From the NCBI GenBank assembly GCA_965230375.1, contig CBDDKU010000024.1:47581-111580 (forward strand): a stretch of DNA of 64,000 nucleotides, written 5' to 3'. Origin of the DNA: CBDDKU01 sp965230375 (GTDB lineage: Bacteria > Bacteroidota > Bacteroidia > Flavobacteriales_D > Cryomorphaceae). Positions 53,631-63,240 of the stretch are shown here, in pieces. Every line of letters begins with the position of its first letter. The first letter of the stretch is position 1. A program made the position numbers and the translations under genes. Under the pieces are notes generated by a model. That model made no database searches. It was given only the letters and a program-made list of their open reading frames with translations, and had not been told where the DNA came from.

Positions 53631-54793
53631 AGTCGTACTTTCATTACTCCTACCTCTTAATTCTCCGAATTGTGAACTTGAAGTTGAGTTGGCACCTTCA
53701 AAAATTTAAGCGAGAATCAATTAAGATTAAATCTTCTAAAAAGATCCTTTGTCTTCCAGCTTATCCTGAGGATTGGCCAGGTGCCGTAGAACGGATGAGT
53801 AATTGGAAAAGGATGTTTAACCAGGATGAAATCGAATACGATGTTGAATGGCCGTGTAGCCAAGCTGATTACCTTTATTACTTGAGAGATACACAAGAAC
53901 GAAGTAAGTTCAAATTCAATTTAAGAAAGCTATTCACTAGATATCGTAGCTTAAAAAGGGTAATAGAGTATGATGTTGTTTATATCCAGAGAGAATCTAT
54001 TCCTCTGTATGATTCTAGATATGTCGGAATAGAAAAGACCTTAATTCAACATCACCCTAATATTGTGTACGATTTTTATGACGCAGACTATGAGTCGACG
54101 CCAATCGTCACCAACTTTATTTTTAACAATGCAAGGAAAATAACAGTTGCGAGTCAGTTTTTGGAGAATAGAGCTAAGCAATACTGTGAAAATGTGTTGT
54201 TTACCCGTTTATCTTTACCTATTCCGAAAGATCAGGCCAATACTAGTGGAGAAAAACTTGTAGTGGGTTGGATGGGGAGTCCAGGTAATTCTAAGAATCT
54301 CTTACTTCTTGCAGACGTTTTTAAGAAGCTTGGCGAGCAAATCCCGAGTTTAAGATTTGAGTTTGTGTGTAGAGAGTTTTTAGACTTGGGATGTGAGAAG
54401 GTAGTATGGATCGATATTAATGATCCAGAGTTTAATTATAGCGGATGGCTCAAGACGGTGGACATTGGTATTGTTCCTTACTTCGAATTCGGGGAAAAGA
54501 CGAAGGCAAAGACAGCAATGAAGAGTTTGGAATTTTGGGCGAATAGTGCTGCTTTGATATGTTCTCCTTATGGTATGTCTGATAAAATTTCACATTTGAA
54601 AAATTGCATCATAGCTTCGAACTTAAAAGAATGGGAATTTCAAATAACTAACGTTGCTACCGACGGTGAACTCAGAGCACAATTATCAGAGGCTGGTCTC
54701 GACTGTGTGAAAAAATATCACAGCTATCAAGAAAACTTTCAAGCGTTAAAGGATTTCCTTCTTAAGGATCCCGAATCTTCCTTAAAAGTCTGA
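53627..54793 (+). CDS. Glycosyltransferase-like protein (GT-B)
   Basis: A 388-residue protein. ILCLPAYPEDWPGAVERMSN near residue 38 opens the acceptor lobe; NIVYDFYDADYESTPIVTNF near 140 parallels YDFDDA of the 38779-39867 protein; the donor lobe has LVVGWMGSPGNSKNLLLLAD near 210 and VDIGIVPYFEFGEKTKAKTA with MKSLEFWANSAALICSPYG near 295-320, the usual donor-site region. The GT-B family is likely; the sugar is unknown. It overlaps the exporter gene by four bases, so it is translationally coupled to it. Its last 55 bases overlap the end of the convergent gene at 54739-55773, unusually long for two real genes. Confidence 0.8.
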   Translation: MKSYFHYSYLLILRIVNLKLSWHLQKFKRESIKIKSSKKILCLPAYPEDWPGAVERMSNWKRMFNQDEIEYDVEWPCSQADYLYYLRDTQERSKFKFNLRKLFTRYRSLKRVIEYDVVYIQRESIPLYDSRYVGIEKTLIQHHPNIVYDFYDADYESTPIVTNFIFNNARKITVASQFLENRAKQYCENVLFTRLSLPIPKDQANTSGEKLVVGWMGSPGNSKNLLLLADVFKKLGEQIPSLRFEFVCREFLDLGCEKVVWIDINDPEFNYSGWLKTVDIGIVPYFEFGEKTKAKTAMKSLEFWANSAALICSPYGMSDKISHLKNCIIASNLKEWEFQITNVATDGELRAQLSEAGLDCVKKYHSYQENFQALKDFLLKDPESSLKV

Positions 54794-55773
54794 TATACTG
54801 CGTCAAAAAATTCATCTGAAGATTTCGGCATGAGAACTCCATATTCTTCAAAAGCCGGAATCCACCTAGATTTTAATTCATCATCCAGGTCCAATAAATG
54901 GATGATTGATATTTTTACTCCTCCTGTATGGTAAAGCAAACTCATCGAGCATATTCCTATTGTTACTTTTGCGTATTTCATAACCGTTTCAGCTGGAACT
55001 GCTTTATGCAAAACTCTAGTTGAGTTAAAAGAGTCATGGAGTCGTATTTTAGGGTGAGGTTTTATCCAGGTTTGAAATCCCTTGTTGCTTATTTGGTCGA
55101 GAAATTTGGATGTCTTTTTCGCATCGATTGGAAAGTGTTCTGAGATGTTATCTATATAAAGCACATCAATTTCAGACAGATTAAAGGCTTCCTGAATAAT
55201 CCGTTCATTTTGGGTTTGAGTTGAGACAAGGTTTTGAACTATATAGTTCTCCTTGAATATTTTTTTTCCAAGTAGAGTGCTGAAGCCTGAATTGTATATG
55301 CGCGGCCAAAAATTTAAGAGTAACCCATACGCCAGCAAAGACACGAGTTGATTTCTATATATCGGGTTGAATATATGTCGAATAGGGTTTGCTAGTGGTA
55401 AATCAGGATCAGAATTAATGAAAGCAACCAGATTTTGTTTCGACATGAGGTTAACTGAGAATAGTAGGGCAATGTCACTCAGATAAAAAAAGTAGAATAA
55501 TTCGCAGTCTATGAAACGAGAAGTAAAGGCTATTGCTCGTAGTTTAAACTCTCGGATGTCCTTAGATGATTTATTTTGACCAATTTCTGGGTAATTAAAA
55601 TAGTTACAGTTCGTACGCTTGAAAAAATCTATCAGCGAGGGATTGTTGCTGATGAATAGTAAGTTCGGATCATGTAGGTCTATGTGATTTAGAACATTAG
55701 GCAAACCTATGAAACTAGGTAAAACAACAATTTTTTTTTTCGTTATATTTTGTTTTGGCTCTATATTCAGCAT
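54739..55773 (-). CDS. Putative sialyltransferase-like / GT-B glycan protein
   Basis: A 344-residue protein without signal peptide. The C-terminal half has WIKPHPKIRLHDSFNSTRVL near residue 240, then KYAKVTIGICSMSLLYHTGG near 265, a His-Pro plus Ser-rich arrangement seen in polysialyltransferase-type and CDP-glycerol-phosphotransferase-type GT-B proteins. The N-terminal half (KKIVVLPSFIGLPNVLNHI) is consistent with a Rossmann lobe. I assign it only tentatively. It stands alone, convergent with the 53627-54793 gene and divergent from the T9SS protein gene at 55994. If it is a sialyl- or nonulosonyl-transferase, it fits the cytidylyltransferase at the end of the window. Confidence 0.6.
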   Translation of the reverse strand: MLNIEPKQNITKKKIVVLPSFIGLPNVLNHIDLHDPNLLFISNNPSLIDFFKRTNCNYFNYPEIGQNKSSKDIREFKLRAIAFTSRFIDCELFYFFYLSDIALLFSVNLMSKQNLVAFINSDPDLPLANPIRHIFNPIYRNQLVSLLAYGLLLNFWPRIYNSGFSTLLGKKIFKENYIVQNLVSTQTQNERIIQEAFNLSEIDVLYIDNISEHFPIDAKKTSKFLDQISNKGFQTWIKPHPKIRLHDSFNSTRVLHKAVPAETVMKYAKVTIGICSMSLLYHTGGVKISIIHLLDLDDELKSRWIPAFEEYGVLMPKSSDEFFDAVYQTFKEDSGSLRRKSFNA

Positions 55774-55804
55774 ATTTTCAACTTACCAGGGTGGAATGTC
55801 GGCC

Positions 55805-55812
55805 TAAATTTG
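55805..55812 (+). promoter_or_regulatory. Possible -7 box for the downstream T9SS protein
   Basis: TAAATTTG matches the Bacteroidota -7 consensus TAnnTTTG. At the expected upstream position there is TTA and not TTG, and the leader would be about 175 bases, so this is a weak call. Confidence 0.3.
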
Positions 55813-55993
55813 AAAGGGTCAATTTATAAGAAATGTTGACATTGTGAAGTGTTCTAGCCCAATTTTCGAAATGCACCACTTTAGTTTTCAATCAAGGTGT
55901 CAAAGGAGAAATGGGATAAAATTCTCATTAATACCTAGGCCAATATTCATGAATCAAATAAGTTCTGTTATCTGGATGAACATTTTCATCAAA

Positions 55994-58900
55994 ATGAGGT
56001 CAAAGTTTAGGCTATATCTAATAATTGTTCTGTCACTCTTTTCTCTTTCAGGGAATTTATTAGGACAAAACGTTGAGTTTTGGTTGCAACCAGATGGTAT
56101 TGTTTCAGCTGATGGCGAGTATGTAGATTCATGGGGTTCCTCTGAAACTATTGTTCAGGCTTTTCAAGATGATGTTGACCTTAAACCAGAATTGGTTGAG
56201 AATATGTTTAACGGGCTTGCAGGAGTCACTTTTGATGGGAGCCAGTTTCTAAACCTTCCTTCGGATTTGAATTTTATTGGTGGCAATAAAACCATCTGCA
56301 TCCTTTTCAACCCCGGAACCCCGGCGTATTATTCGCTTTTGTCTCGAGGGAGAGCAGCATCCGGAGACAGGCAAGACGGTGATTTTAGTATTGTACCCTT
56401 AGGTGCTAATTTTCGTTTTCGGTGGGCTGAAGGGAGTAATCAACTTTCTCTTGATATTCCAAATTTACAGACCGATCAGTTTTATTTTCTTCGTTTTGAA
56501 TTAGATCGGGAGCTTGGAGACGCGACTCTGTTCGTAAATGAAGTTGAAATTCAAAATTCAGAAGTAGCTATGAATTACACTGCGCCGTCAACCGATAGAC
56601 CAACTTTTATTGGGGCCTATCCTGGAGCTTCAATTAATTTCGTAGGAAGTCTGCTGGAAATAGGTGTCTTTAAAGGAGTTTTCTATGACAGTGCATTAGA
56701 TTCTTTGCTAATCCAAATTGGTCAGAAATATTTACCTGCGATTGATCTGGGGGATGATATTCTGCTTAGTTCAAATGAGTCATGTTCGTTTGAATTGGAT
56801 GCTGGCTCAGGGTTCTCATCTTACCAATGGTCAACGGGTGAAGAGACACAGGTTATCGCCGTGACTGAACCAGGCACATATTCTGTTGTTGCCAGAGGAG
56901 ATTTAGGGTTACTAACTTCTGATACTATTAACATTGGGTTTGGAGAGTCATTGATTGATGAAGAACAATTACTTTGTTCATACGATTCCTTACTGTGGAA
57001 TCTTAATCTTGATGATGGATTCACATTAACATGGTCAGACGGTTTGATTTCGAATGAGTCGTCAAGATATCTACATCCTGGAGAGGCTTATTCCGTTGAG
57101 ATCTCTAATGGGTTTTGCTCCATTCAGACCGCAGTAGTTGATGTGGAAAGTGATAATTACGCTGATCAAGTCCAGTTGAACGATTTCAATTTGTTCTGCC
57201 AAGGCAATGAGCTCTTTCTAGAGTCGGGTGCTGAGTCGGCGGTGAGTTATACCTGGTCGACCGATGAAGAAACGGCATCCATAGTACCTGAAGCAGATGG
57301 GACGTATTGGGTAAAAGCGGTGAATGAAAATGGATGTGAGGGGAGGGATACGGTTGAATTGGTGATGGCGGGTGTTGCACCTACGGCGGAGTTTGAGGTT
57401 GGAGCTATCTGTGAGGGGAACCCTGTGAATTTCGAAGATGTTACGTCTCCTGACTTTGGCAACACCGCAGCAAGAGCATGGAATATTCAGAGCGAGAATG
57501 AGAGTGAGAGTGAAGAGTTTAGTGGAGATGAAATAATATATCAGGCGGGTGAACCGGGTGATTTATACGTATCACTGCTGGTGACGCTTGACAATGGATG
57601 TACGGGATTGGTTCGGGATACGCTTACCGTGAGTCCATTGCCGTTGGTGGGGTTTAACTACGACGAGGTGATTGCTTGTCGTGGGAATGAAGTGGCGTAT
57701 GAGAGTCAGACGGGGGTGCCGGGAGACGGTGGCATTGCGCAGTATAGCTGGGAGTTTGGGAATGGTGAGCTGGATTTTGGGATTGTCGGGTCGACAGTGT
57801 TTGATGATATGGGTGTTAATACGGTGAAGCATATTGTACGAACCACGGCAGGATGTGTGGATAGCCTGGAAGCGGATATTGTGGTGCTGGGGAGTCCAGT
57901 GGTGGACTTTGGATTTGATACGGTTTGCGTGGGCACGCCTACTGGCTTTTACGAGGCGGTAGATGTGAGCGAGAGTGGTCCGGTGTTTTATCAGTGGAGC
58001 TTTGGCGATGGGTTTACGAGTAATTTTCCGAATACATCGCATGAATATACAGATGCAGGAACTTACCAAGTGACCCTTACTGCGACGGGTAATAATTTTG
58101 GGAATGCGGGTTGTATGGATATGGCTACGCAGACGGTATATGTTTTTGAGTCGCCGAGTGCGGAGATCACCACGGTAGATGGGTGTTTGAATGAAGGTGG
58201 GGTCTTGGTTGACGATACGGAATGGACGTCGGTTGGTGGTCAGAAAGATCCCATTGCGAATAGGGAGTGGAGTGTAGTGAGTGGCGGTGGTAGTGCTGCG
58301 ATTGGGACGGACTCGGTGGTGTTTTATTTACCGGAAGTCCCCGGAAACTATGATGTCTTGTTTGCATTTGAGACGGAAGCTGGGTGTACAGGAGAAACGA
58401 ATGGGTCGGTAGAAGTTCTGGCCTTGCCCATTTCTAACTTTGAAGCGAGCTGGCCTTTTGTGGATCCGCCAGTCGAATTGAAATTGACCAATGAATCGGA
58501 AGAGGCGTCGGCCTATAGCTGGTTGGTGGATGGTGAAGAAGTGAGCACGGCGTTTGAACCGACGATTGTTTTGTCAGAAATAGGTGAGTATGTGATTGAA
58601 TTAGTAGTGTCAAATTCGCTGGGATGTGCCGATACGAGTAGTCAGGTGGCGACGATTATTATCCCCGAATACGATATCGCGATTGTGGATATCTACTATA
58701 ATCGTGTGGGAAGCCGGTTGGAGCTGAGTGCGCTGATCGGGAATAATGGGAATGTGCCGATTAGCTCTTTTGATATGGAAGTGCAGATTGGTCGTGATAT
58801 CAATTACCGGGAGTCGGTGGAGACACTGATCCCCGCTGGTGAGTTGATTGAGTATAGCCTGGATGCGGATTTTCAATACGTGCCTGGCAGGGTGCTTCCC

Positions 58901-59248
58901 TATACCTGCATTACACTCGAGAATCCGAATGGTGTGGGCGATGATGAGACGGATCTGACGAATAATGAAGTGTGCATTGGGCTGGATCGGGAGAAGGCGA
59001 CTTTTATTCCGCCGTACCCGAATCCGGCCGGAGATGTCGTGAATCTCGGTTTTGTGATGCCCAGAGAGGGTGTTGTGGAAGTGGAGATGGTGAGTAGTGA
59101 GGGGAGAGTGGTGTATTCGAGGGCTATTTCTCTATTGGAGGGGTATGAGGTTGTGGAGGTGGATTTGAAGCGATTTCGAAAAGGGATGTATTATTTGAGG
59201 TATGAGTATGAGGTGGTGCAGGAGGTTTTTAAGGTAGTGGTGAAGTGA
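55994..59248 (+). CDS. T9SS-secreted protein with LamG-like and PKD domains
   Basis: A secreted protein of about 1084 residues. ATG 55994 is chosen because it gives the signal peptide FRLYLIIVLSLFSLSGNLLG at residues 5-24; the 50 codons upstream are open but non-typical. A concanavalin/LamG-like domain comes first (about 25-245: FWLQPDGIVSADGEYVDSWG). Several Ig/PKD-like domains follow, with SYQWSTGEETQVIAV, YTWSTDEETASIVPEADGTY, YSWEFGNGELDFG and YQWSFGDGFTSNFPNTSHEY. A CARDB-like domain (DIAIVDIYYNRVGSRLELSA) precedes a T9SS type-A tail (PYPNPAGDVVNLGF ... KVVVK). The 3' two-thirds is visibly richer in G than the 5' third. A surface adhesin role is likely. It lies within the polysaccharide region but is not glycan-related by sequence. 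Confidence 0.88.
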   Translation: MRSKFRLYLIIVLSLFSLSGNLLGQNVEFWLQPDGIVSADGEYVDSWGSSETIVQAFQDDVDLKPELVENMFNGLAGVTFDGSQFLNLPSDLNFIGGNKTICILFNPGTPAYYSLLSRGRAASGDRQDGDFSIVPLGANFRFRWAEGSNQLSLDIPNLQTDQFYFLRFELDRELGDATLFVNEVEIQNSEVAMNYTAPSTDRPTFIGAYPGASINFVGSLLEIGVFKGVFYDSALDSLLIQIGQKYLPAIDLGDDILLSSNESCSFELDAGSGFSSYQWSTGEETQVIAVTEPGTYSVVARGDLGLLTSDTINIGFGESLIDEEQLLCSYDSLLWNLNLDDGFTLTWSDGLISNESSRYLHPGEAYSVEISNGFCSIQTAVVDVESDNYADQVQLNDFNLFCQGNELFLESGAESAVSYTWSTDEETASIVPEADGTYWVKAVNENGCEGRDTVELVMAGVAPTAEFEVGAICEGNPVNFEDVTSPDFGNTAARAWNIQSENESESEEFSGDEIIYQAGEPGDLYVSLLVTLDNGCTGLVRDTLTVSPLPLVGFNYDEVIACRGNEVAYESQTGVPGDGGIAQYSWEFGNGELDFGIVGSTVFDDMGVNTVKHIVRTTAGCVDSLEADIVVLGSPVVDFGFDTVCVGTPTGFYEAVDVSESGPVFYQWSFGDGFTSNFPNTSHEYTDAGTYQVTLTATGNNFGNAGCMDMATQTVYVFESPSAEITTVDGCLNEGGVLVDDTEWTSVGGQKDPIANREWSVVSGGGSAAIGTDSVVFYLPEVPGNYDVLFAFETEAGCTGETNGSVEVLALPISNFEASWPFVDPPVELKLTNESEEASAYSWLVDGEEVSTAFEPTIVLSEIGEYVIELVVSNSLGCADTSSQVATIIIPEYDIAIVDIYYNRVGSRLELSALIGNNGNVPISSFDMEVQIGRDINYRESVETLIPAGELIEYSLDADFQYVPGRVLPYTCITLENPNGVGDDETDLTNNEVCIGLDREKATFIPPYPNPAGDVVNLGFVMPREGVVEVEMVSSEGRVVYSRAISLLEGYEVVEVDLKRFRKGMYYLRYEYEVVQEVFKVVVK

Positions 59249-59325
59249 GGAGTGGCGAATTCGGAATGCGGAGTTGGGAATTCGGAGTTCGGAATTGGGA
59301 ATTTGGAGTTGGGAATGGGGAGCTG
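59249..59325 (+). repeat. Degenerate heptanucleotide tandem array
   Basis: Eleven seven-base units in unbroken phase (GGAGTGG, CGAATTC, GGAATGC, GGAGTTG, GGAATTC, GGAGTTC, GGAATTG, GGAATTT, GGAGTTG, GGAATGG, GGAGCTG). It begins on the base after the stop codon of the T9SS protein gene, with the G-rich strand on the coding strand, like the array after the phytase gene. Confidence 0.85.
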
Positions 59326-59567
59326 CGAAGCAGTGGTGACCGACCAGCGGGAGCTACGGAGTAGTGCTGACCGATAGCGTCAGTGCGTCAGTAAGTCGAT
59401 TTGAGAAGTTTTGAATACAGGGTCCTTTTTACAATTGCTGATCGATATTCCTTGTTCTGAAATCAAAGAAACACACGGGGCTTTGACCGAAGCGGCACAG
59501 CTACTGTGGATCGGCGCATGGATGGAAAATTGACCTGACTTAGCCAAGGCTTATGAATTACAGAGCT
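59326..59567. other. Gap with one repeat block
   Basis: Bases 59326-59395 continue with the CGAAGCAGTGGTGACCGACC block also found at about 23213 and 37423. The remaining ~170 bases before the next convergent gene show no gene and no clear terminator. Confidence 0.5.
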
Positions 59568-60479
59568 TCATTTTATTCTTTTACGGTGATTCAGGATAGA
59601 GTCAGCCAGTGCCTGCGAAACGAGCTTACCAGACTCCTTGTAGAGATGATTGCCATCAGTATAAACCAAAGAATCATTCATTTCCATCAGGTCAAAGTAT
59701 AGGACATTTGTTCTGGTTGAAATGGAATCTATCAAATCATTAAAGCGAGGCATTAATCTATTTTCAACTTGCAGAATTCCTTCGCATACTGGAATTCGGA
59801 CGAGGTAAACTTCCCCAAATGCAGACAAGTAGTTTACAGTCTTTTCGAGGTGTTTTAATCTCGCGGATGAGTAAGCATATGAATTTTGCAAGTTAGCGTA
59901 ATGATCGATTTTATTGGTCGTTCTATTCTTCACTCTAGCACTATCCATCGACACGCTTATTTCCAGCCATCCGTTTTGATGAAGGAAAACATTGGTGTCG
60001 CCAGGAATCAGTATGTTGTAGAAAGGTTTGTCATATGACCGCAAGAGGTACTCGACGTTGGGGTTTAAGTTGAAGCAATTCAAATAGTCGAGCATTAATC
60101 CCTGCTCTCTGAACTCGGCTGTATCGTTTGGATGATTTGCTTTTGATGCAATTGTCCAAGGGTGGACATCAAGAATGTAGATGCCATGGGTACTGGCTTC
60201 CAGCTTTTTCTTTATGGCTCGCAGATAGATTGGTCCATATGGGCTATTGGCATTCGTAAAAGCGAAATTAAAAGCTTGAGAATTTAGTTTTTCATTGAAA
60301 ATTTGCGGCTGTAGTCCCTGGGCAGCTCGAGAAGACCCAAGGATTAAGGAGTGTTGTTTTGGGGTTGTGAATCTGATGTAAAAAGGGTCTATAGTGCCAT
60401 CGGCTTTCATGAAACAAATACCCATGAAAAGCATTGTTGCCGCGGATAGAAGTGCCGTTATTTTGAGAAACCTTTTCAT
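59568..60479 (-). CDS. SGNH-like protein partnered with MBOAT acyltransferase
   Basis: A protein of about 303 residues. ATG 60479 is chosen; it overlaps the stop of the MBOAT gene by one base (TGATG) and gives an N-terminal signal anchor (FLKITALLSAATMLFMGICF). Motifs: HSLILGSSRAAQGLQP near residue 43, where the Ser sits as in SGNH/GDSL-type or AlgJ/DltD-like proteins; IYILDVHPW near 105; and LVYTDGNHLYKESGKLV near 275, where DGNH would supply the Asp-His pair. It probably acts in the periplasm, moving acyl groups from the MBOAT protein onto the polysaccharide, or as an esterase. The pairing with MBOAT is characteristic. Confidence 0.8.
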   Translation of the reverse strand: MKRFLKITALLSAATMLFMGICFMKADGTIDPFYIRFTTPKQHSLILGSSRAAQGLQPQIFNEKLNSQAFNFAFTNANSPYGPIYLRAIKKKLEASTHGIYILDVHPWTIASKANHPNDTAEFREQGLMLDYLNCFNLNPNVEYLLRSYDKPFYNILIPGDTNVFLHQNGWLEISVSMDSARVKNRTTNKIDHYANLQNSYAYSSARLKHLEKTVNYLSAFGEVYLVRIPVCEGILQVENRLMPRFNDLIDSISTRTNVLYFDLMEMNDSLVYTDGNHLYKESGKLVSQALADSILNHRKRIK

Positions 60480-61943
60480 CAAAATTGAAAGTAAATAAAC
60501 TCTGCTTGCTTCTGACCGAAAAGAAAGATGCAAATAGCGATGAGTAGGTAAAACCCTCTTCGGAATGGCCAGCTCCAGTTTAATCCAAAGCGTTCAAGCG
60601 CATGTTCGCTTTCACGGCCCAACCACTCAATAGCGACGAAGGAAGCAATCATAATGAAGACATAAACTTCGAGTTTGTTCGACATTATTTGAAGGGCACT
60701 ATAAATGCTATTCAAATCGAATACCCCCATTCCAATTTGGTAGATGTACTTCAAAGCCATGGTGATTGATTCTGATCTAAAAAAGATCCAGGCGATCACA
60801 ATGAGTCCAAAGGTGGTCAAAATGGCTATGAAGTCAGATAGTGTCGCTAAGACCTTACCTTCGGAGACATCATTGAGATTTTTTCTGTTCTTGCCCAGGA
60901 GCAAAATTGGTAGGAAATAGAGGGCATTCAATCCACCCCAAGCGAGAAAAAGTCCAATTGGCGCCGTGCCAGAACCCGCTTACCAGAAAAATTATGAAAA
61001 CATTTCGAACGGTGGTCCATTTCCCTCCACGACTTCCGCCTAAGGGTACATATAAGTAATCGCGAAACCACGTAGACAAGGAAATATGCCATCGTCTCCA
61101 AAACTCAGCGATGTCACGAGAAAAATAAGGGAAGGCAAAGTTCTTCATCAATCTAAAACCAAAGAGCCTGCTTGTACCTATTGCGATATCTGAATATCCA
61201 GAAAAATCGCCATAGATCTGAATAGCGAAAAAAACTGCTCCTGCCAAAAGGGTCCACCCAGTATACATTCCGTAGTTTTCAAACACATAGTTGGCCATGC
61301 GAGCGCAATTATCGGCTATGACTACTTTTTTGAAGAGGCCCCAAAGTATTTGGCGCATACCATCGACCGCTTCTGTGTAGTTAAATATTTTTGGGGTGTA
61401 GAACTGGGGTAATAATCGGGTTGCACGCTCGATGGGGCCCGCTACAAGTTGTGGAAAGAAAGCGACATATGAACTAAAAGAAAGCAGATCATGGCAAGGT
61501 TTGATGTCTTTTCTGTAAACATCGATGGTATAGCTTAGCGTCTGGAAAGTGTAAAATGAAATACCAACGGGAAGGACAATGTTAAGGCGGTTCGCATCAA
61601 TGTTCTGGCCGAAAAGTGTAAAAGCACTGGCAAAGCTCTCAACAAAAAAATTGTAGTATTTAAAGAAACCAAGTAACCCGAGGTTGATGAGAATTGACAA
61701 CCAAAGCAACAGTTTTCTTACTATCTGTTTTTCTTCATTTTCCAGGCGTCTTCCTACTGAGAAATCGACGAGGGTGCTGAATATAATGAGGGTTAAGAAT
61801 CGCCAATCCCAGGAACCATAGAAAAAGTAACTCGCTAGGAGGATGACCCATTTTTGTAGTTTGAAGGAGACATTCTGTAAACCCCAGTAAAGCGCGAATA
61901 CAATCGGCAGAAAAATTGCAAAGTCAATTGAATTGAACAGCAT
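60479..61943 (-). pseudogene. MBOAT family O-acyltransferase, interrupted by one frameshift
   Basis: A membrane-bound O-acyltransferase (AlgI/DltB-like) that would carry acyl groups across the inner membrane for polysaccharide O-acylation. ATG 61943 starts MLFNSIDFAIFLPIVFALYW. Family marks: LPVGISFYTFQTLSYTIDVY, QLVAGPIERATRLLPQF, GYSDIAIGTSRLFGF and the catalytic His in FWHGANWTF. Right after FWHGANWTF the frame breaks: the expected continuation AWGGLNALYFLPILLLG is intact in the next frame. The break is at a five-base A run (60947-60951, plus strand); removing one base restores about 487 residues. The C-terminal part ends FGQKQAEFIYFQF. Either a sequencing error or a real slip. The gene lies 58 bases after the upstream GT-B-like gene. 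Confidence 0.85.
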
Positions 61944-62001
61944 ACTCAGGATCAAACTTAAGATTTATCTTGACTGGCGGGCCGCAATGGTTAATTGACA
62001 G

Positions 62002-63238
62002 TTATGTATTTTTCAAGACTTCCATCATGAGTTCTCCGCTTCTTCCTTCGAAGTCAGTATAAAGCGTGTCTTGGTAGTGCTTAGCTGCTCTGCGGTGTTT
62101 TTCCTTATCAAAAGGTTTTTCTAGTAAAGTCATGACATCTGTCCAGGTGTAGTTGACCGTTTCTACCACACCATTTTCGACGAATCCGTAGTAATCAAAG
62201 ATTCTTCTGGAATGAGAAAGATAAATTGGCCTTCGATGGAGTAGTATAGCTTCAAGAAGGATGTTGCTATCTGCAGAAATAATTGTGTGGCATTTTATAA
62301 TTAGGTCGAGGGCTGACTCATTTTCAGGTTGCGAAAGATTCCATCCATGAGATTCGTAAGCTTCACGAGTTTCTTTATCTACAGCAGGGTGGAAGCGAAT
62401 GCAGAATGGCTCATTTGCTTTATCTAGTTCTCGACAAAGCGTTTTAAAATCTTCATGATTTGTATCGACATGTCCTACGCAAATGGCGATCATTGATCCC
62501 AATTTCGAAATACTCGGATTTGATATGTACTTATCATACTTGGAGGAGCCAACTAGGTGTACCTGGGTGTCTGAAGGTCCAGCCAGTGCGTATTTGTTTT
62601 TAGCATCCTGACCATCCAATAATGCCAACGTTGTGTGGAGTGGGGGGAAAGAATTTCCCACGGAAGCATGTTGTAAGTAAACTGTATCTATACCCATACG
62701 GCGAGCAGCGGAAAAGGCAATTTGACTAATTCCGGAGTGATCGTTTGCGCCGATTATGCGGGTCGGTTTTACTACACTGCTCTCAATTGATTTACGAATC
62801 CATTCGTATTTGCCTAAAATATGCAGTAGGGTGTAGTACCGAATTGCGTAAATCTCCTTAAACGCCTTTTTGTATGTTAGATAGGCGAGAATCATCTTTT
62901 TGGCATGATTCAACCCGAAAAATGTTAGGTCATTACTCTTTAGTTTGTGGGTTTTTTCTCCACGCAATAATGAAACTACATGGGTTGACTCTAAATTTTC
63001 AATTAGGAAGTCAAGACTCAAACGCTGATTAATCGTATCATAAACGATCCAATTATTATCTTCAGAAGAAACGAGCTGAGCTGTTGATTTATGATTTGGA
63101 AAAAGCTCTTTTTTTTGTGTTGATGTCGTGAAAAATTTCACGAAATCCAACCTTTGTTCCAATAGGCTTTCGTTCAAAAGGAAGCCAAAAATGAATTAGA
63201 TCAACTTCCTTTATGATATCGTTGGGATAATGATTCAA
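62002..63238 (-). pseudogene. GT-B-like polysaccharide transferase, interrupted by one frameshift
   Basis: A protein of about 411 residues once one base is removed from an eight-base T run at 63109-63116. The N-terminal part starts at TTG 63238 (MNHYPNDIIKEVDLIHFWLP, then FERKPIGTKVGFREIFHDIN) and would end at a stop just after the run; the main frame continues with TKKELFPNHKSTAQLVSSED. The C-terminal lobe has AFSAARRMGIDTVYLQHASV near 215, PFCIRFHPAVDKETREAYES near 300 and SADSNILLEAILLHRRPIYL near 345, the pattern of CDP-glycerol-phosphotransferase or polysialyltransferase-like GT-B proteins. It starts two bases after the cytidylyltransferase stop, so the two form an operon. The function is tentative. 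Confidence 0.75.
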
Positions 63239-63240
63239 TA

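Noticed and set aside
57572..58069. 165-codon open frame on the minus strand
   Set aside because: Antisense to the T9SS PKD protein; its low-complexity His/Thr/Pro content is what the complement of G-rich coding sequence gives.
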